Assembly (NCBI GenBank): GCA_013350335.1
Contig: CM023534.1
Span: 9,701,542-9,765,541 of the forward strand
Reading direction: 5' to 3'
Source of the DNA: Chimonanthus salicifolius
Taxonomy: Eukaryota; Streptophyta; Magnoliopsida; Laurales; Calycanthaceae
Length of the DNA stretch: 64,000 nt
Shown: positions 46,986 through 58,923 of the stretch, in pieces
Position numbering within the stretch: position 1 is the first letter of the stretch
Layout: each line of letters begins with the position of its first letter
Translations under genes and position numbers: made by a program
Notes under the pieces: model-generated
Told to the model about the DNA's origin: nothing
The model's input: the letters and a program-made list of their open reading frames with translations, nothing else
The model's database searches: none

Positions 46986-48472
46986 AATAAAAAATAAGAA
47001 ATAATAAACATAAAAATAACCTCTTCTTTTTTTCCTCTATCGCTGGTTGGTGGCGAAGTGCCCCCAATTTTCCATGTCTCTCTAATCATGCATTCTCACT
47101 TGCAAAGTCTGTTAAGCTCAGATTATTACTCCTTGTTACCGATGAAAATAGAGAATAACTTAGGCGAAAATTCAGGGTCAATATGACGAGAATGGCCTTT
47201 CATATTGCATTATGTGATTTTGTCAGGAACACAAATTATAGAGCTGAAACTGGGGTGGATAACCCATAAAAAGTTATTGAGTTTGACATGATTGATTTGA
47301 ATGATTGAACTAAATTGCTTAATCCGAGTTGATTTGAGTTATTGATCTGATCCAACCTAAGTTGAAAGCCCGACGGCCTGACCCATTTTAATCCAAATTT
47401 AGAGAAAAAAATCGGTAAACGATTTTTTATATTGCTTGAAACTCAAGTTGAATTTGTTTGATTTTAAATTTTTGAGTCTAGGTCAACCCAAATTTTATAC
47501 CAATCTTTCCCAACATAACCTGCATTACCTAATCCATTGATTTCTCGAGTTGGATTAAAACCCGGTCAAATGGTCAATCTTCACCTATACACGTGTCTGG
47601 GTTTCAAATTTCAATAAAAAAAACTTAATCTAAATACCAGCCAAAATATATAAATTTAAGAAAGTTTGATTGATATTAAAAATTTAAACTAAAATTTCCA
47701 AATATCAACTGAATTTTTTGGTGTAGGTGGTGACTTCTTTTTTTTTTTTTCCCAAAGTCTAAGATATCTAGGCGTCTCGTCTCACATGACTAATCCGTGA
47801 AGCAATTGAAAACCTTCTATTCCACACATACTGGATACATAACAATGGAAAGTGACCCTTTTAATATTGAGGGAGACTTGATCCCAAGACTTCCCATAAA
47901 CAAAGGTGGGTTTTGAGTTTTGACCACTAATCCAACCCCTCGTAACAACTCTTAATTCTATGCAATTAGCCATTTTATTTTATTGAAAAAGCTTTATTCT
48001 TATGACTTTTTCATAACATTAATAATATATGAAGTTATCAAAACGTATCTTTACATCTTTAAATTAGAGAATGTCGATATTAATATATTATGACTAAAAG
48101 AATGAATTTTGTTTACAATTTTTTATTTATTTGATTCAAACAAATAAATTTGATCAACGCTCAATTTCAATCATTTATTTTATTAATTTAAATTAACATA
48201 TGTACACATTTGATGAGAGTATGGACTAATTTTTTCTACATTTCCACATCAATAACATTTTTTATTTTATTTCAAAATGTCATTAGATGTTACTTATACT
48301 ACATGTTACTACCAAAATGCCCTGTAATCCAATGTGAGTCACGACACCCTGACGACTAAGTTACGTCAAGTGCACGTATAACATTGAGACGAATCTGACG
48401 CAATTTGAGCTTAAAAATTATGAAAAAGTAATTAAAAAGAAAAGCAGAGAGTATTACTCTAAAATTATTTTA

Positions 48473-48552
48473 TATAATTTCATGATCTCCAATTTATTAG
48501 AGTACAAAATAATATAATTTCATGATCTCCAATTTATTAGAGTACATAATGA
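48473..48552. repeat. Tandem duplication of a 40-bp unit
   Basis: tataatttcatgatctccaa continuing tttattagagtaca occurs twice head to tail (48473-48512, 48513-48552) with three differences near the 3' end of the unit. Confidence 0.93.
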
Positions 48553-48801
48553 TATAATTTAATTAATTTGAAAAGATAATTTTTTTTTTTATAAATCTTA
48601 TATTCAAATAAAAATATTTTTAAAAGATTCATCATCATTATTATCATAAGTAAACAATCTATCTATTTAAATTTGACTCTACAAGTTTTAAAAGAGCCAT
48701 CAACATTTAAAATAATAAGTCCCACCTTAATACACAGGTCATCCTCTCTATTTTTAAATTTTAATAATGTCACACCATTCATCATGAAAGAAACGTAGTT
48801 C

Positions 48802-49263
48802 CAGCGCTGGCCTTGCCTCAAGGTCAAATAGGCGGCCGTTTAAGGTCCCCCCAATTTGACAAATGGCCTAGGACCCCCACCATGCACTTTTTCTAAAGCC
48901 TAGGGCCCCTACCAAGGGTCGAAATCTCAGCTGATACGCATAGTATCGGCCTGAGATAAAAAAATTCAGCCGAATATCAGCCGATTTTTATTTTTTATTT
49001 AAAAAAAAAAACAAATATCGGAGTGGGCCCATTCGATATCTCGGCCGATATTCGTCCGACATTTATGTTTGAAAAAAAAACAAAAAAAACAGCCTTCTTT
49101 ATTTTTTTAAATGATTTTTTTCAAAAAAGAAAAACCACTGATATTTTAAAAAAAAAAAAAGGAGGAGAGAGAAGAATCTCGACCGAGATCTGTCGAATTT
49201 TCGGCCCCTAGCCCCTACAAGTGTGTTTGGTATAGGACCTCTGAAATTTCAAAGCCGGTCCTG
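48802..49263 (-). mobile_element. Non-autonomous hAT element (with a nested insertion)
   Basis: Terminal inverted repeats cagcgctggccttg (left) and, inverted, caggaccggctttg (right). Flanking 8-bp duplications are cgtagttc (48794-48801) and catagttc (49264-49271), 7 of 8 matching, the hAT signature. Its left end (aaataggcggccgtttaagg) matches the inverted right end of the element at 56457-56767, so the two are one family in opposite orientation. A second transposon occupies 48916-49210. Confidence 0.85.
48916..49210. mobile_element. Mutator-like MITE nested inside the hAT element
   Basis: Ends are gggtcgaaatctc and, inverted, taggggccgaaaattc. The flanks are gcccctaccaa (48905-48915) and gcccctacaa (49211-49220), a 10-11-bp duplication consistent with a Mutator-type insertion. 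The interior carries clustered palindromes such as tatctcggccgatattcg, found also near 25660-25860. No coding capacity. Confidence 0.75.
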
Positions 49264-49737
49264 CATAGTTCCTATATGGTGATAATAGCATTGCTGGAAT
49301 ACAAATTTGTCATGTTGCATTGCCTTGTATAGTTTAGTATTTTGCTGTTTAATTAAAATTTAAAAATAGTTGGCAAGTAGAATCAATGGAGATTCACTTG
49401 TTGACTTCTTGAGAAAAAGAAAAGAAAAAATTAAAATCTTAGATCATTTTCAAAAGAAATTGTTATCCCAGACCTCTTATCCATCATCCATGGATGTGGA
49501 ACAGTGGCTTTTGTCAATCTGGTTTGCCAGTTTAAGCCCATTTCTATCCTTCCCAAGCCTCACTCATGGTGGATTGGGCCCAAGTGACTTCAGGCATACT
49601 AATACAAAGCCCTTAGTTAAAGTCATTGGAGAGATACAAATTTTGATTAGAGAAAGCTTTTCAATCCTTACTTGGACTTAAGATTATACTCAATATTTTT
49701 AAATGTTAGCCATGAAAGTATACATATATTTTTTTTT

Positions 49738-50070
49738 AAGGTTGGCCTGACGATCAAGACACTCGCTGTTAGGACTGAACTTTCAGTCCAAAAGAATAAC
49801 TTTATAGGTAGAGTTTCTCAGTCTCATATAACTCCCTCTTTTTTTCTCTCTCTTTCACCGACGTGGGACTTGTTTGTACCTAACACTCGCTTCATGAAAT
49901 GAGGTCTTGAGTTTGATTCACGTTTAACCCCTTCAGACCAGTCCTCATGACATTACTCTATATCAAGTGAATTATTGTGCGTGGATCGAGAGATTTACAA
50001 ATGCTTGTAAGATTAATATCACCTCCAATATAGAGTGGAAATACCCATGTTACGCAAAAAAGAAATATAT
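49738..50070 (+). mobile_element. tRNA-derived SINE interrupted by a small transposon
   Basis: Removing 49768-49882 (and one copy of the 9-bp repeat) leaves a continuous SINE head: ggttggcctgacgatcaaga followed by cactcgcttcatgaaatgag and gtcttgagtttgattcacg. This restores the usual box A to box B spacing. The body runs to an A-rich tail and a (TA)n run near 50070. Confidence 0.75.
49768..49882. mobile_element. 115-bp MITE with 9-bp target-site duplication
   Basis: acactcgct is exactly repeated at 49759-49767 and 49883-49891. The insert starts gttaggactg and ends gtacctaa, giving short inverted ends (ttaggac / ttaggtac). It contains the text aggtagagtttctcagtctc and cgacgtgggacttg, resembling a repeat widespread in dicots. 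The 9-bp duplication suggests a Mutator-type element. Confidence 0.75.
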
Positions 50071-50519
50071 ATATATATAATTTTCACTCATGCTCGAGTT
50101 AAAAAATTTCAACTAAATATTTGAATTTTGATGAAAATTTGTTACTGAGCTCATGAGTGCTTCATTAGTAATAAGTGTATGAATAATTTAAATTAATAAA
50201 ATGATCAATACTCTTCTTGTCCACATCTTTTATAAGGTACGAATCAATACAATTATTTAAAACTCAGTACCTCCCACATCTTAAACATATTTTTTACGGT
50301 CAAACTAATCACACAAATTTATTATATAATAAATTATATGTTTTACATCTCTAATCTCAGAAATCTTGAAATAATACACAGAGCGATTCAATCAAACAAT
50401 TCTTGTGATTGAACTCGGTAAATTTTGATAGATTATAATATGTATGACATGATAAGACCTCAGATTTGCAAACCATAATAATCTATTCTAAAGATCGGCT
50501 GCAAGTTGGGCCCACCAAC

Positions 50520-50760
50520 TCCTGTTATGATACGTAGTTGCATGCTTCCAATGAGGAAGGGCAAAGTGTAAGTCTTTAACAATTTGGCACGTGTGTGACT
50601 TGGTCAACCGGACGAGTGGCCGGAAGGTTTGACCGTCGTCCAAACGCGGTCACATTTCCCGTACTGTTACTTTTCCGTTTAAAATAATGGCCCGATCCTT
50701 CCAGACACTATTATTTGCATTAATTCGGTCTCTTCTCTTCTACCAGGATTGACTGAGCCA
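50520..50760. promoter_or_regulatory. GC-richer island with G-box and W-box motifs
   Basis: Within about 50 bp lie CACGTG (50588-50593), GGTCAA (50602-50607) and TTGACC (50629-50634), with a further ggtca near 50648. These match bZIP/bHLH and WRKY core sites. No open reading frame starts near it and the nearest gene begins 3 kb away, so it may be a distal element, a relic promoter or chance. Confidence 0.3.
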
Positions 50761-52600
50761 GCCCTTTCCTCTCACTTGACCCATTTAAAATATTGAATTG
50801 ATTCATGTGAAAAAAAAAAAAAAATCGAACCTATTTTTCTCCCTAAACTATCCAAATTATATTTTCATAGTATATAATATCTCCTTTTCTATATATTTAT
50901 TTGATAACTTTGAGACATAATTATTCTTAAATGACTATATTTTGATGATGGAGACTTAATTTTATAGATGTCTCTCTACATGTCAATATGATATATATAA
51001 ACCAAATTAGCTACTTAACTAGATGGGTCGACGTGAGACTCAATTTAACCTAACTCAAATTACTTGACTAAATTAAAAATGTGTTGAACTTTCCTTTCTA
51101 ATTACATTTTTAAGATAAAATTAAATTATTCTTAAAATTATTTACTATGAGTATTTTGTCATACATCAAATTACTGTCTATTTAACCCTCAAAGTGAGTG
51201 TTGAATTTTTTTTCCAAAAAGTGATTGGGTTGGATAATGGAAAGGTAGATTAGACCTTAGTTTTGATAGCAGAAAAAATAAAATAAGATGTCATTTCATT
51301 AGTTGAGCATCATCTAACAAAGCTTCTTGTCATTTCAATAACTCTTATGTGTGATGCCAAAACTATGAAAAGCTTGTTAATCTGGTCGCCTAATGTTTGG
51401 AATTTTGCAGTTGCCTTGAAATTCTTTATTAAGTTATGTGGATTTTGCATCTATTGATTTGTCAAAAACCTTGCAAAATTCTATTTGTACTGAAGATTTT
51501 CAAAACAATTCAGACCACCAAACACAGCCTGAGTTTTTCTAATTACCAGATCTTCACACTAGCCAAAGTCCTAACTAGAGCTCATAATCTCAATTTTTTC
51601 TTGCTAATTTGTGACTTTTGCATTTGTTAGACTTAATTAACAGTCATGATAACCGGTGGAAGGAACGATTTCATAACTTAACTCACAATTAGTATCTTTA
51701 AATCAGAATGTTAAAATTATACCTTCTTCGGCTGAACTTCGAGTTGAAAATATGTAATTCTTTTATAAAATAGGAAATCAATTTGAGAAAATATTTAATA
51801 TGAAATTCATGTTTTCTAGTATTCCATAGTGATATGTATCTTCTATTATAATCCATAATTTTTATATTATTAAAAATTTTGAATTTTATAAAAATGTTAG
51901 AATATTAGAAAAATCACATAAATAAAACTATATCAATCATGTTAAGGGCTCTTCATTTAATTCTAAAAGTATTTTTTAAATCACTTCATTAATTTTCTGA
52001 AACTCAAAAACATGAACTATCTTAGAAAACTCAACTTTTACTAAATTTTCAGAAAAAGATTGAAAAATCCAACAAACACCCTACAAAATATATTAATCAT
52101 ATTACTCATCTGAATTCCATAAGTACTAAATATTATTTAGCCTTAAAGTCGATGTGTATCAGCGGATAATGACCATTTTTTATGCTCTTGCCACTAACTA
52201 TTTTAAAATCATGCATTTATGTTGATGGAAAAATGGATCCTACCAACATAATATGTCTCTATTTTATCTTTAAATTTCTTGTACATCTAGATACGTGCGC
52301 AGAGGCCTAACTTTAGTGTGCCTTATGAGTAGTGGACTCATCTATAGGGATTTTATGCTGGGTGGTCTTCCACACATAAATTCAAAAGAAAAAAAAATGT
52401 TAAATTTCACCTTAAATTGTTAATCTAGGTAACTTAATCTTAGCTTTTTAAATTTATTTGAATATAAGGCATCGATTTTTTATAGTTTAAAATCAAGTGA
52501 TCAGAATAGTGGACGCATGTGAAATTTCATACACACCCTAATCATATGATTCTCTTTAGATCACAATATCACAACATCCAAGAGAGCTTTTAAGACCAAT
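50761..52600. other. AT-rich intergenic DNA, no feature seen
   Basis: No exon, RNA gene or paired termini recognised. Confidence 0.5.
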
Positions 52601-52639
52601 TTTAACTTTGACGTTTGAAGTGCAAGTTAGGTTCAAGTG

Positions 52640-53554
52640 TGAGTCACGTGTACCATAACATATCGGAAAAATGATGGCCGATACGTATTCGCCGCGGACG
52701 GTCCTTGAGAGAGTGTCTAATGAACAAATAGGCATCACGGACGGTCCGGATGAGTGGATGGACCTGGACACTACGCAGATTGCAGATAGAGATGTATGAA
52801 TGAAGATTGAAGGTCCCCAACAATTGCTGTCAAAGCCGAGTGAATTAAATTGAAATTTGATAAGGGAGGTGGAGGGAGTGTTTTGAATAGGTATGCGTTG
52901 AAATCATCTTCGGATGTTAGTGGTTGAAGCTGAAGCATTCTTAGGTGGGAAAATAGAAGAAGGAATCAACCTTTGCCAAGTAAAGAACAACTCTTAACCT
53001 ACAAAACTTCTTATTATATTAAACTAGGAAATTAGTTGCATTGCCGCACTTTCCTCTAATTAAACAAAGAAAATTTTATGCATTTTCCTCACTTTCCTCT
53101 CACCTTCTCTCTCTTTCATTGGAATTACAGGAACCCAAACACAAGAAGCTTCAACATCAAACTAGTCAACCACCCCAACTCCCATTTGCCCATAAAAGCC
53201 CTAACACCCTTCTCTCTTCTCCTCACAAGTTACAAGCCTGCCCATAGTTCTCATCTTTGATATCTGTGGGAGCTTGGAACTTACCCCTTATTAACACCCA
53301 GAATTGGAGGAATCAAAACCAGGTTTTTATTCCGACTCCAGTATCATTGGAGGACTAGAGCATCCTGTTTTCATTGCCTGAAGTTACTTCATTTCATTAG
53401 CAGAAGCTGGTTTTCTGCCACCTGAAACTACACTCGAGATTATTATTCTAGAAGCTGTTCAATCCCAATAACATTGGAAGAAGAATTCCGACAACCTTTT
53501 TCCATTGCTGCTGTTAAAATAAGAAGTTTCATAGTTGTTGATTTCTCAACATCC
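52640..53554 (+). promoter_or_regulatory. Promoter and 5' leader of the DOMON/b561 gene
   Basis: A palindromic G-box in gagtcacgtgta (core 52645-52650) and two exact copies of cggacggtcc (52695-52704, 52738-52747) lie 0.8-0.9 kb before the ATG. The stretch 53080-53554 is pyrimidine-rich with gene-like composition and probably contains the leader. The exact transcription start is not visible. Confidence 0.45.
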
Positions 53555-55456
53555 ATGGCTATATCATCATTCAAGCCCATATTGCTTTTCTGCTTTTTGG
53601 GTGCTCTGTTTCTGCCTTCCTCTGCTCAGAGCTGCACCAGTTATACATTTACAGAGAATAGACTTTTCAATTCCTGCACCACTCTCACCCGTCTGAATGC
53701 CAATATCCACTGGACTTACAATTCAGCGGCCGGGACTGTGGACATCGCATACCGGGCCCAACAGACCACAAGCGGATGGGTTGCTTGGGCGATCAATCCT
53801 AGTGGATTGCAAATGGTGGGATCACAGACTCTCGTTGCCTACCAGAACTCATCTGGTGTTCGGGTCTATACGACACAGTTAACCACAAACCCTCCATCGA
53901 TGCAAGAGGGTGATCTGACCTTTCCAGTCACAAATCTTGCAGCGCAATACACAAATGGTGAATTTATAATCTTCGCTACGCTGTCAAATGTTGGCACCAA
54001 TGTGAACCAAGTTTGGCAAGCAGGCCCTCTTTCAAACAATGTCCCTGCTCAACACTCTATAACTGGGGATAATGTTCAATCCGTTGGTACTTTGGATTTC
54101 CTCTCCGGACAGGGGACGACTGGTGGAGGAATAAACTCAAGAATCCGACGCAGAAATGTAAGTAATTTTATCTCTTCCAACAATCCTCCTTCAAAAAAGA
54201 AAAGAAAATTGGTTTATCTTTAGGTCAATTTCTTGTAATTTGGAGTTGGGTTTTGTTTACTTGATTTTTGGTGCTCTAAGTACAAATCACAATTGGGCTG
54301 GTTAATCAGGATTGTTGGCAATTGGTAGTTTTCTAATGATTTGGATTAAGGTCTTTTACTTTTTGTTTTCTTGGGTTAATTTCCTTCTTCAATCATTGGA
54401 GTTCTTACTTCAAAATTTATGTTAACGATAACTTTTGTCTCCAAAAGCTTTGAAAGTACTTAGCCCATTAATCATGTTAAACAAATCCAGGGGTCATATC
54501 GATTGAATAACAATTAGGATGTAGGACAGAGTCAACTCTTCATCCCCTAATCATGTTTTCCCTCTCTATTGCAATCATCTAATGAAAATCCTCATTTCAC
54601 CATCATTTCAGTTGATGGACCGTTGTTTTCAAAAAATGCACAAATCTTTTTTCTCATCTTTTAAGTTCTATATTAGCTGATTGATCTCTAAAACAAAACC
54701 TGATATCACAGTTTAATGCTCAGAGACAGGACTTTTCTTTTTAAAATAAATTTACTGGTGATGGATTCAAGTTCTTGATTCGTCCAAATTCCATTTCAGG
54801 TTCATGGAGTGCTAAATGCAGTGAGTTGGGGTACCTTGATGCCTCTTGGTGCCATCATAGCAAGGTACATGAAGGTGATCAAATCAGCTGACCCTGCTTG
54901 GTTTTACCTCCATGTTGCTTGCCAGTCTTCAGCCTACATTGTAGGTGTTGCTGGCTGGGCAACTGGCCTCAAACTGGGCAGCGACTCCGTCGGAATTCAG
55001 TACGATGCTCACCGCAACATTGGGATTACCCTCTTCTGTCTCGGCACACTTCAGGTACTAATCTCAGCAGATAAAACATGTATGTATAGGAATACTGGTA
55101 TAATGGACAATCAATAATAAAAAGATGCTGTGCTTTGGGTATAGGTGTTTGCTTTGCTTCTGAGGCCCAATAAGGATCACAAGTACCGTATCTACTGGAA
55201 TGTCTACCACCACTCCGTCGGATACACCGTCATCATTCTCAGCATCGTCAACATCTTCAAAGGCCTCGACATTCTAGACCCTGAGAAGAAGTGGAAGAAC
55301 GCATACATCGGTATCATCGTCACATTGGGCGCCATCGCACTTATCCTAGAACTGATCACATGGCCCATCGTCCTCAAGAGGAAGCGGAGTAACCCCGAAA
55401 AGTCCCACCACGGTGCCAATGGAGTGAACGGATACGGCCACGGGCAAACGGCATAG
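53555..55456 (+). CDS. Cytochrome b561 and DOMON domain-containing protein (CYBDOM, AIR12-related)
   Basis: Three exons (53555-54157, 54800-55054, 55145-55456) with GT-AG borders, all in phase 0, give 389 aa. The ATG at 53555 has a good context (ccATGGCT) and begins a signal peptide (residues 1-25, ending PSSAQ). Residues about 45-175 form an extracellular DOMON domain ([56 protein letters not shown]). A basic hinge, SRIRRRN, leads to a b561 core with five predicted membrane helices. Its four conserved haem-ligand histidines are in [28 protein letters not shown] and YHHSVGY. The family moves electrons across the plasma membrane, usually with ascorbate as donor; several members are auxin-responsive. 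Length and architecture are normal and nothing is broken. Confidence 0.96.
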
Positions 55457-56456
55457 ATGGAGAGCTTGTTTCAGTCTGTATTTTATACGGGGTGTTGCTT
55501 CTCTGCTTGGGGCTGAGAGAGCTTTTCTTCAGTTAGCAATTCTTTCTTAGATACCAGTGTGGCATTAGGCATTTGTGTTGTGCCATTTACATATTTTCTG
55601 TATCTATCTTCCCATGTAGTTTTTGTTGATCTTGCTATTATTACTATTAATTTTTTTTCTTATATTTACCATCTCCATACATACCATACCATTGTGCTTG
55701 ATTCTAAATAATCTTCCTTTTATTTTGGCTAGCCATTTAGACATCTGATTTTTCTTTTAAGAGACACAATTTAAAATTTTATACAAAATTACCATTTTGT
55801 CCATCAATTTTGTGTGGAAGAATCGTTCTTTTAATACTTAGAGACAAAATGATAATTTTTACACAAAATTTTGAAATCAAATATCTAAAAAATTAAGAGT
55901 CTAAATAACCACCCTTTATTTTTCACTTGATAATATTCGAACCTAAATAACACTTTTGATGTTAAAAAGAATATTAGAAGATTAAGTATGCATTCTTTAT
56001 TGTCGATAGTAAAAGGTGTACTACAAGTACAAAAATGAAAAAATGAAAATCTTGTAGAGCCCACCTCAAACAAATAGTATTAAGCTTTGACGACAAGGAC
56101 AACAAAGATGCCATCTCATAATATTCTAGAAAGTCTCTTAAAATCACATCAACCGGCCCCAAGTGTGAACCAAATCTTGATTTGAGTGCCTCTTTGTTTG
56201 TTTTCCCATGGAATAATAACACAACTCTCCTGTAGCGCGACCAATAATGTGGCTTGGCCGGCCGACCGTCCTCTGTTGGATTGACATATCTTAAGCCTAC
56301 CTCTCTCACATTTCTCTTTGACCTAAATTTAATCTTGATTGTTGAAACACGTGGGTAGAACTCAATTTAAAAAGTTGATTATTAAATAAAAAGAACTCAT
56401 GTGTTTGTAAACTCTATAATCTAAAGATCCACCAGTGATACATGACATATTAACAT
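55457..56456. other. 3' UTR of the DOMON/b561 gene, then intergenic DNA
   Basis: The T-rich stretch to about 55660 is the likely 3' UTR. Beyond it no gene is seen; the frame at 55974-56309 (minus) has no recognisable similarity. Confidence 0.5.
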
Positions 56457-56767
56457 CAGGGCCGGCTCAACATAAATTGAGGTAACGAGGTCTAAGATAA
56501 AAATTCTAAATAGAGCCTTTTTGAAGTTGATACCAAGCTGAGGACACCCTTTGCTTATTTGATATCATACTGTAACACCTTACCCCGTGATGAACCGGTG
56601 ACAATTACACGTCACGATCTGCCACATGGTGAAGGCGTGAATTTATTTTCCTTCATAAATTGAACGTCCGGTTTCCCTACATTTCACTTCATCTAAACAA
56701 ATTGGACTTTTATCAGACGGGGGCCTAAGGCGGTTGCCTTATTTGCCATAGAGTTAAGTCGGCTCTG
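56457..56767 (+). mobile_element. hAT-type MITE with perfect 8-bp target-site duplication
   Basis: Ends cagggccggctcaac and, inverted, cagagccgacttaac match at 12 of 15 bases. attaacat flanks it exactly at 56449-56456 and 56768-56775. The 311-bp interior (gggggcctaaggcggttgcc near the right end) encodes nothing. It is the same family as 48802-49263. The intact duplication suggests a fairly recent insertion. Confidence 0.93.
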
Positions 56768-56775
56768 ATTAACAT

Positions 56776-57689
56776 TCTCATCAACGTCTGAATTAGAGAC
56801 ATGTAGCTCATTCCCTCCACATAGGGCTGAAAATTCAACCCATTTTTGTAGTATCCTCACAGTGATACTATAATAAAATATATAAATTGAACTCATCCTT
56901 CAAAATCGACTATTAAAAAAGGAATTCATCTACTTATAAATCTCAAATCAACAATGTTGACTATGCTAACATTGATGACACCCAAGAAAAAATCATTAAA
57001 AGAGTTTAATGTGATGAGACGAGATGAGGTTTGAAGGAGTTTACTCATCCATGGAAGGCGGCAAATATCAGCCAAAAGATTTTTTTTTCTTTTTTTAATA
57101 ATAGGGTGTACATTTTTATCATGTCCTTAGAGAGGCCAATTATGACGAGGATTATTTGACCAGGTCAAGGGTCCTTATTGGCGGCCAGAATGAATTTCTT
57201 TTAATGCTGGAGTTTCCACTTGTTGCTGTTGTAATCGTCCGTCACTGTTAGAAAAAAAAAATTTATTCAGCTATTTTCCGAGCCAAGTCTTGGGTAGGTT
57301 GATGTCTACTTCCTCTCGTCATCTCTTCCGTCTTCACTATAAAATAACTTCTAAAGACAACTCTCTCACGTTATTTACTTAGAAAGAAATATAGAAAATG
57401 ACTAATTGGCCCTTATTTAATAATTCAGATGATTCTAGCAAAAAGCATACCCAGCCAATGCACAAGTCACAAGCACAAGTTGGTCCATTGCACGGTTGTG
57501 GTTCATCCAATTATTTAGCTTTGCTGATCAATAATTTCGAACCATAGCCCATGTGTTTGTTCAAGTTGCAAATAATAAAAAACCTCTACTAAGTGCCTTT
57601 ACAGGTTGATATCATCATCACTAACTTTCTCATATATGCCGAATTTATTTTAATTTTAGTTTTTACATTCACTGTTTCTATAAACAAAA
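56776..57689. other. Intergenic DNA, no gene seen
   Basis: AT-rich sequence with a few old repeat-like phrases (aaattgaactcatccttcaa, aactattaaaaaaggaattc) but no definable element. Confidence 0.45.
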
Positions 57690-57879
57690 GAATGATTAGT
57701 CCACATGAATGTAGTTCAACTAAAAATTCATGTCTCAGAAAGTGAGAGATAGCAAGTTCAAACTCCTATGGCCTCACCTGATGTACTCTAAGAGTAGTAG
57801 ATATCACTTGTGAAGATTTTACGCTGAATTTCCTACAGTTTTTCGCACTTAAATTCAAAAAAGAAAAAAGAATTATTAG
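57690..57879 (+). mobile_element. tRNA-derived SINE with 11-bp target-site duplication
   Basis: A 168-bp element (57701-57868) between agaatgattag (57690-57700) and agaattattag (57869-57879), 10 of 11 matching. The head has tgtagttcaactaaaaattc (box A) and gcaagttcaaactcctat (box B). The 3' body agattttacgctgaatttcc followed by cacttaaattc and an A-run is the same as in the 3540-3639 insert. Confidence 0.88.
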
Positions 57880-58923
57880 ATATTGGCATATTCTAAATTA
57901 CAGTTACATTGAGTAAATTTTATATGTGAAATCTAATTTCGTTGAAGAAAAACTATTCCATCTTAATATTCTATCATAATGGATGATGGATCGCAAATTT
58001 TGAGTAAATTGAAAAACCAAAATAGTTGCCTATGCGTCACCCAAGTCATCTAACTTTGATGTCGATATTTATGATATTTAAGACTCTAATATCTATAACT
58101 TATAAAAGTCATTGACTTTAAGGCTCCAACATCCAGTTTAATTTTTGGATAAAAAAATGGGATGGCAATGAATCACCCTAGGGCAACAGGATTTCAACAT
58201 GATTGAATTCTTCAATGTAAATACTTGACGTTATCAATATCAACAACATTTGGCAATAATTACTTGAGTCCTGTGGTGCTTACAATTCCGCAATTCCCTA
58301 TGTCTATGCTTATTTGATAGCCATTAGCCACTAATGGTGATGACAATAACTTCATTGATTGTAAATGTTTATATTTGAATATAAAATTAAAAAATAAAAT
58401 GATAAAATCAAGCTATAATTTACTTTTTTTTCACCCCTGTAATTGTAATTGAAAAGGCACATGTGTGAGCACATACGAACATTATTTACTTGATCCTACT
58501 GCCCTATCACAAATCATTGTATATGATTCTCTTTCAGACGAAAATAATCATTATATAGATTAAAGAATATTTTCGAACTGTCAACACAAATATATTACCA
58601 AAGTAGATGAAAAAGATACATAGATGATGCTCCAAATCGACAATCACAGAATAATCTACAATCATCACCAACAAAACTATTTGTCTCGTCCATCTGCAAT
58701 GGGTTTCCAAGTTCTACATTTTCTCCTTCATCCTCACACCATAAGCAAATGCAAATCATTATATATAACAAGAGAACCTCCTTCGATTGGGAGTTTATAT
58801 GGTGTTCGCATCCATCGATCTTATGGTCATTGCCAGGGTTAAAACTGTTATGCATGATTCAGATACATTTTAAATTTTACAAAACAAATTTAAATAAAAT
58901 TACACCACCAAAGCTGTTCAAGG

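Noticed and set aside
47230..47600. Possible hAT MITE with ggtggataaccc / aacccggtcaaatgg ends
   Set aside because: The inverted ends are too diverged and no 8-bp duplication could be found.
53474..53554. In-frame extension upstream of the DOMON/b561 ATG
   Set aside because: The upstream start at 53474 is TTG, not ATG, and would hide the signal peptide behind 27 residues. The ATG at 53555 has good context and starts a proper signal peptide.
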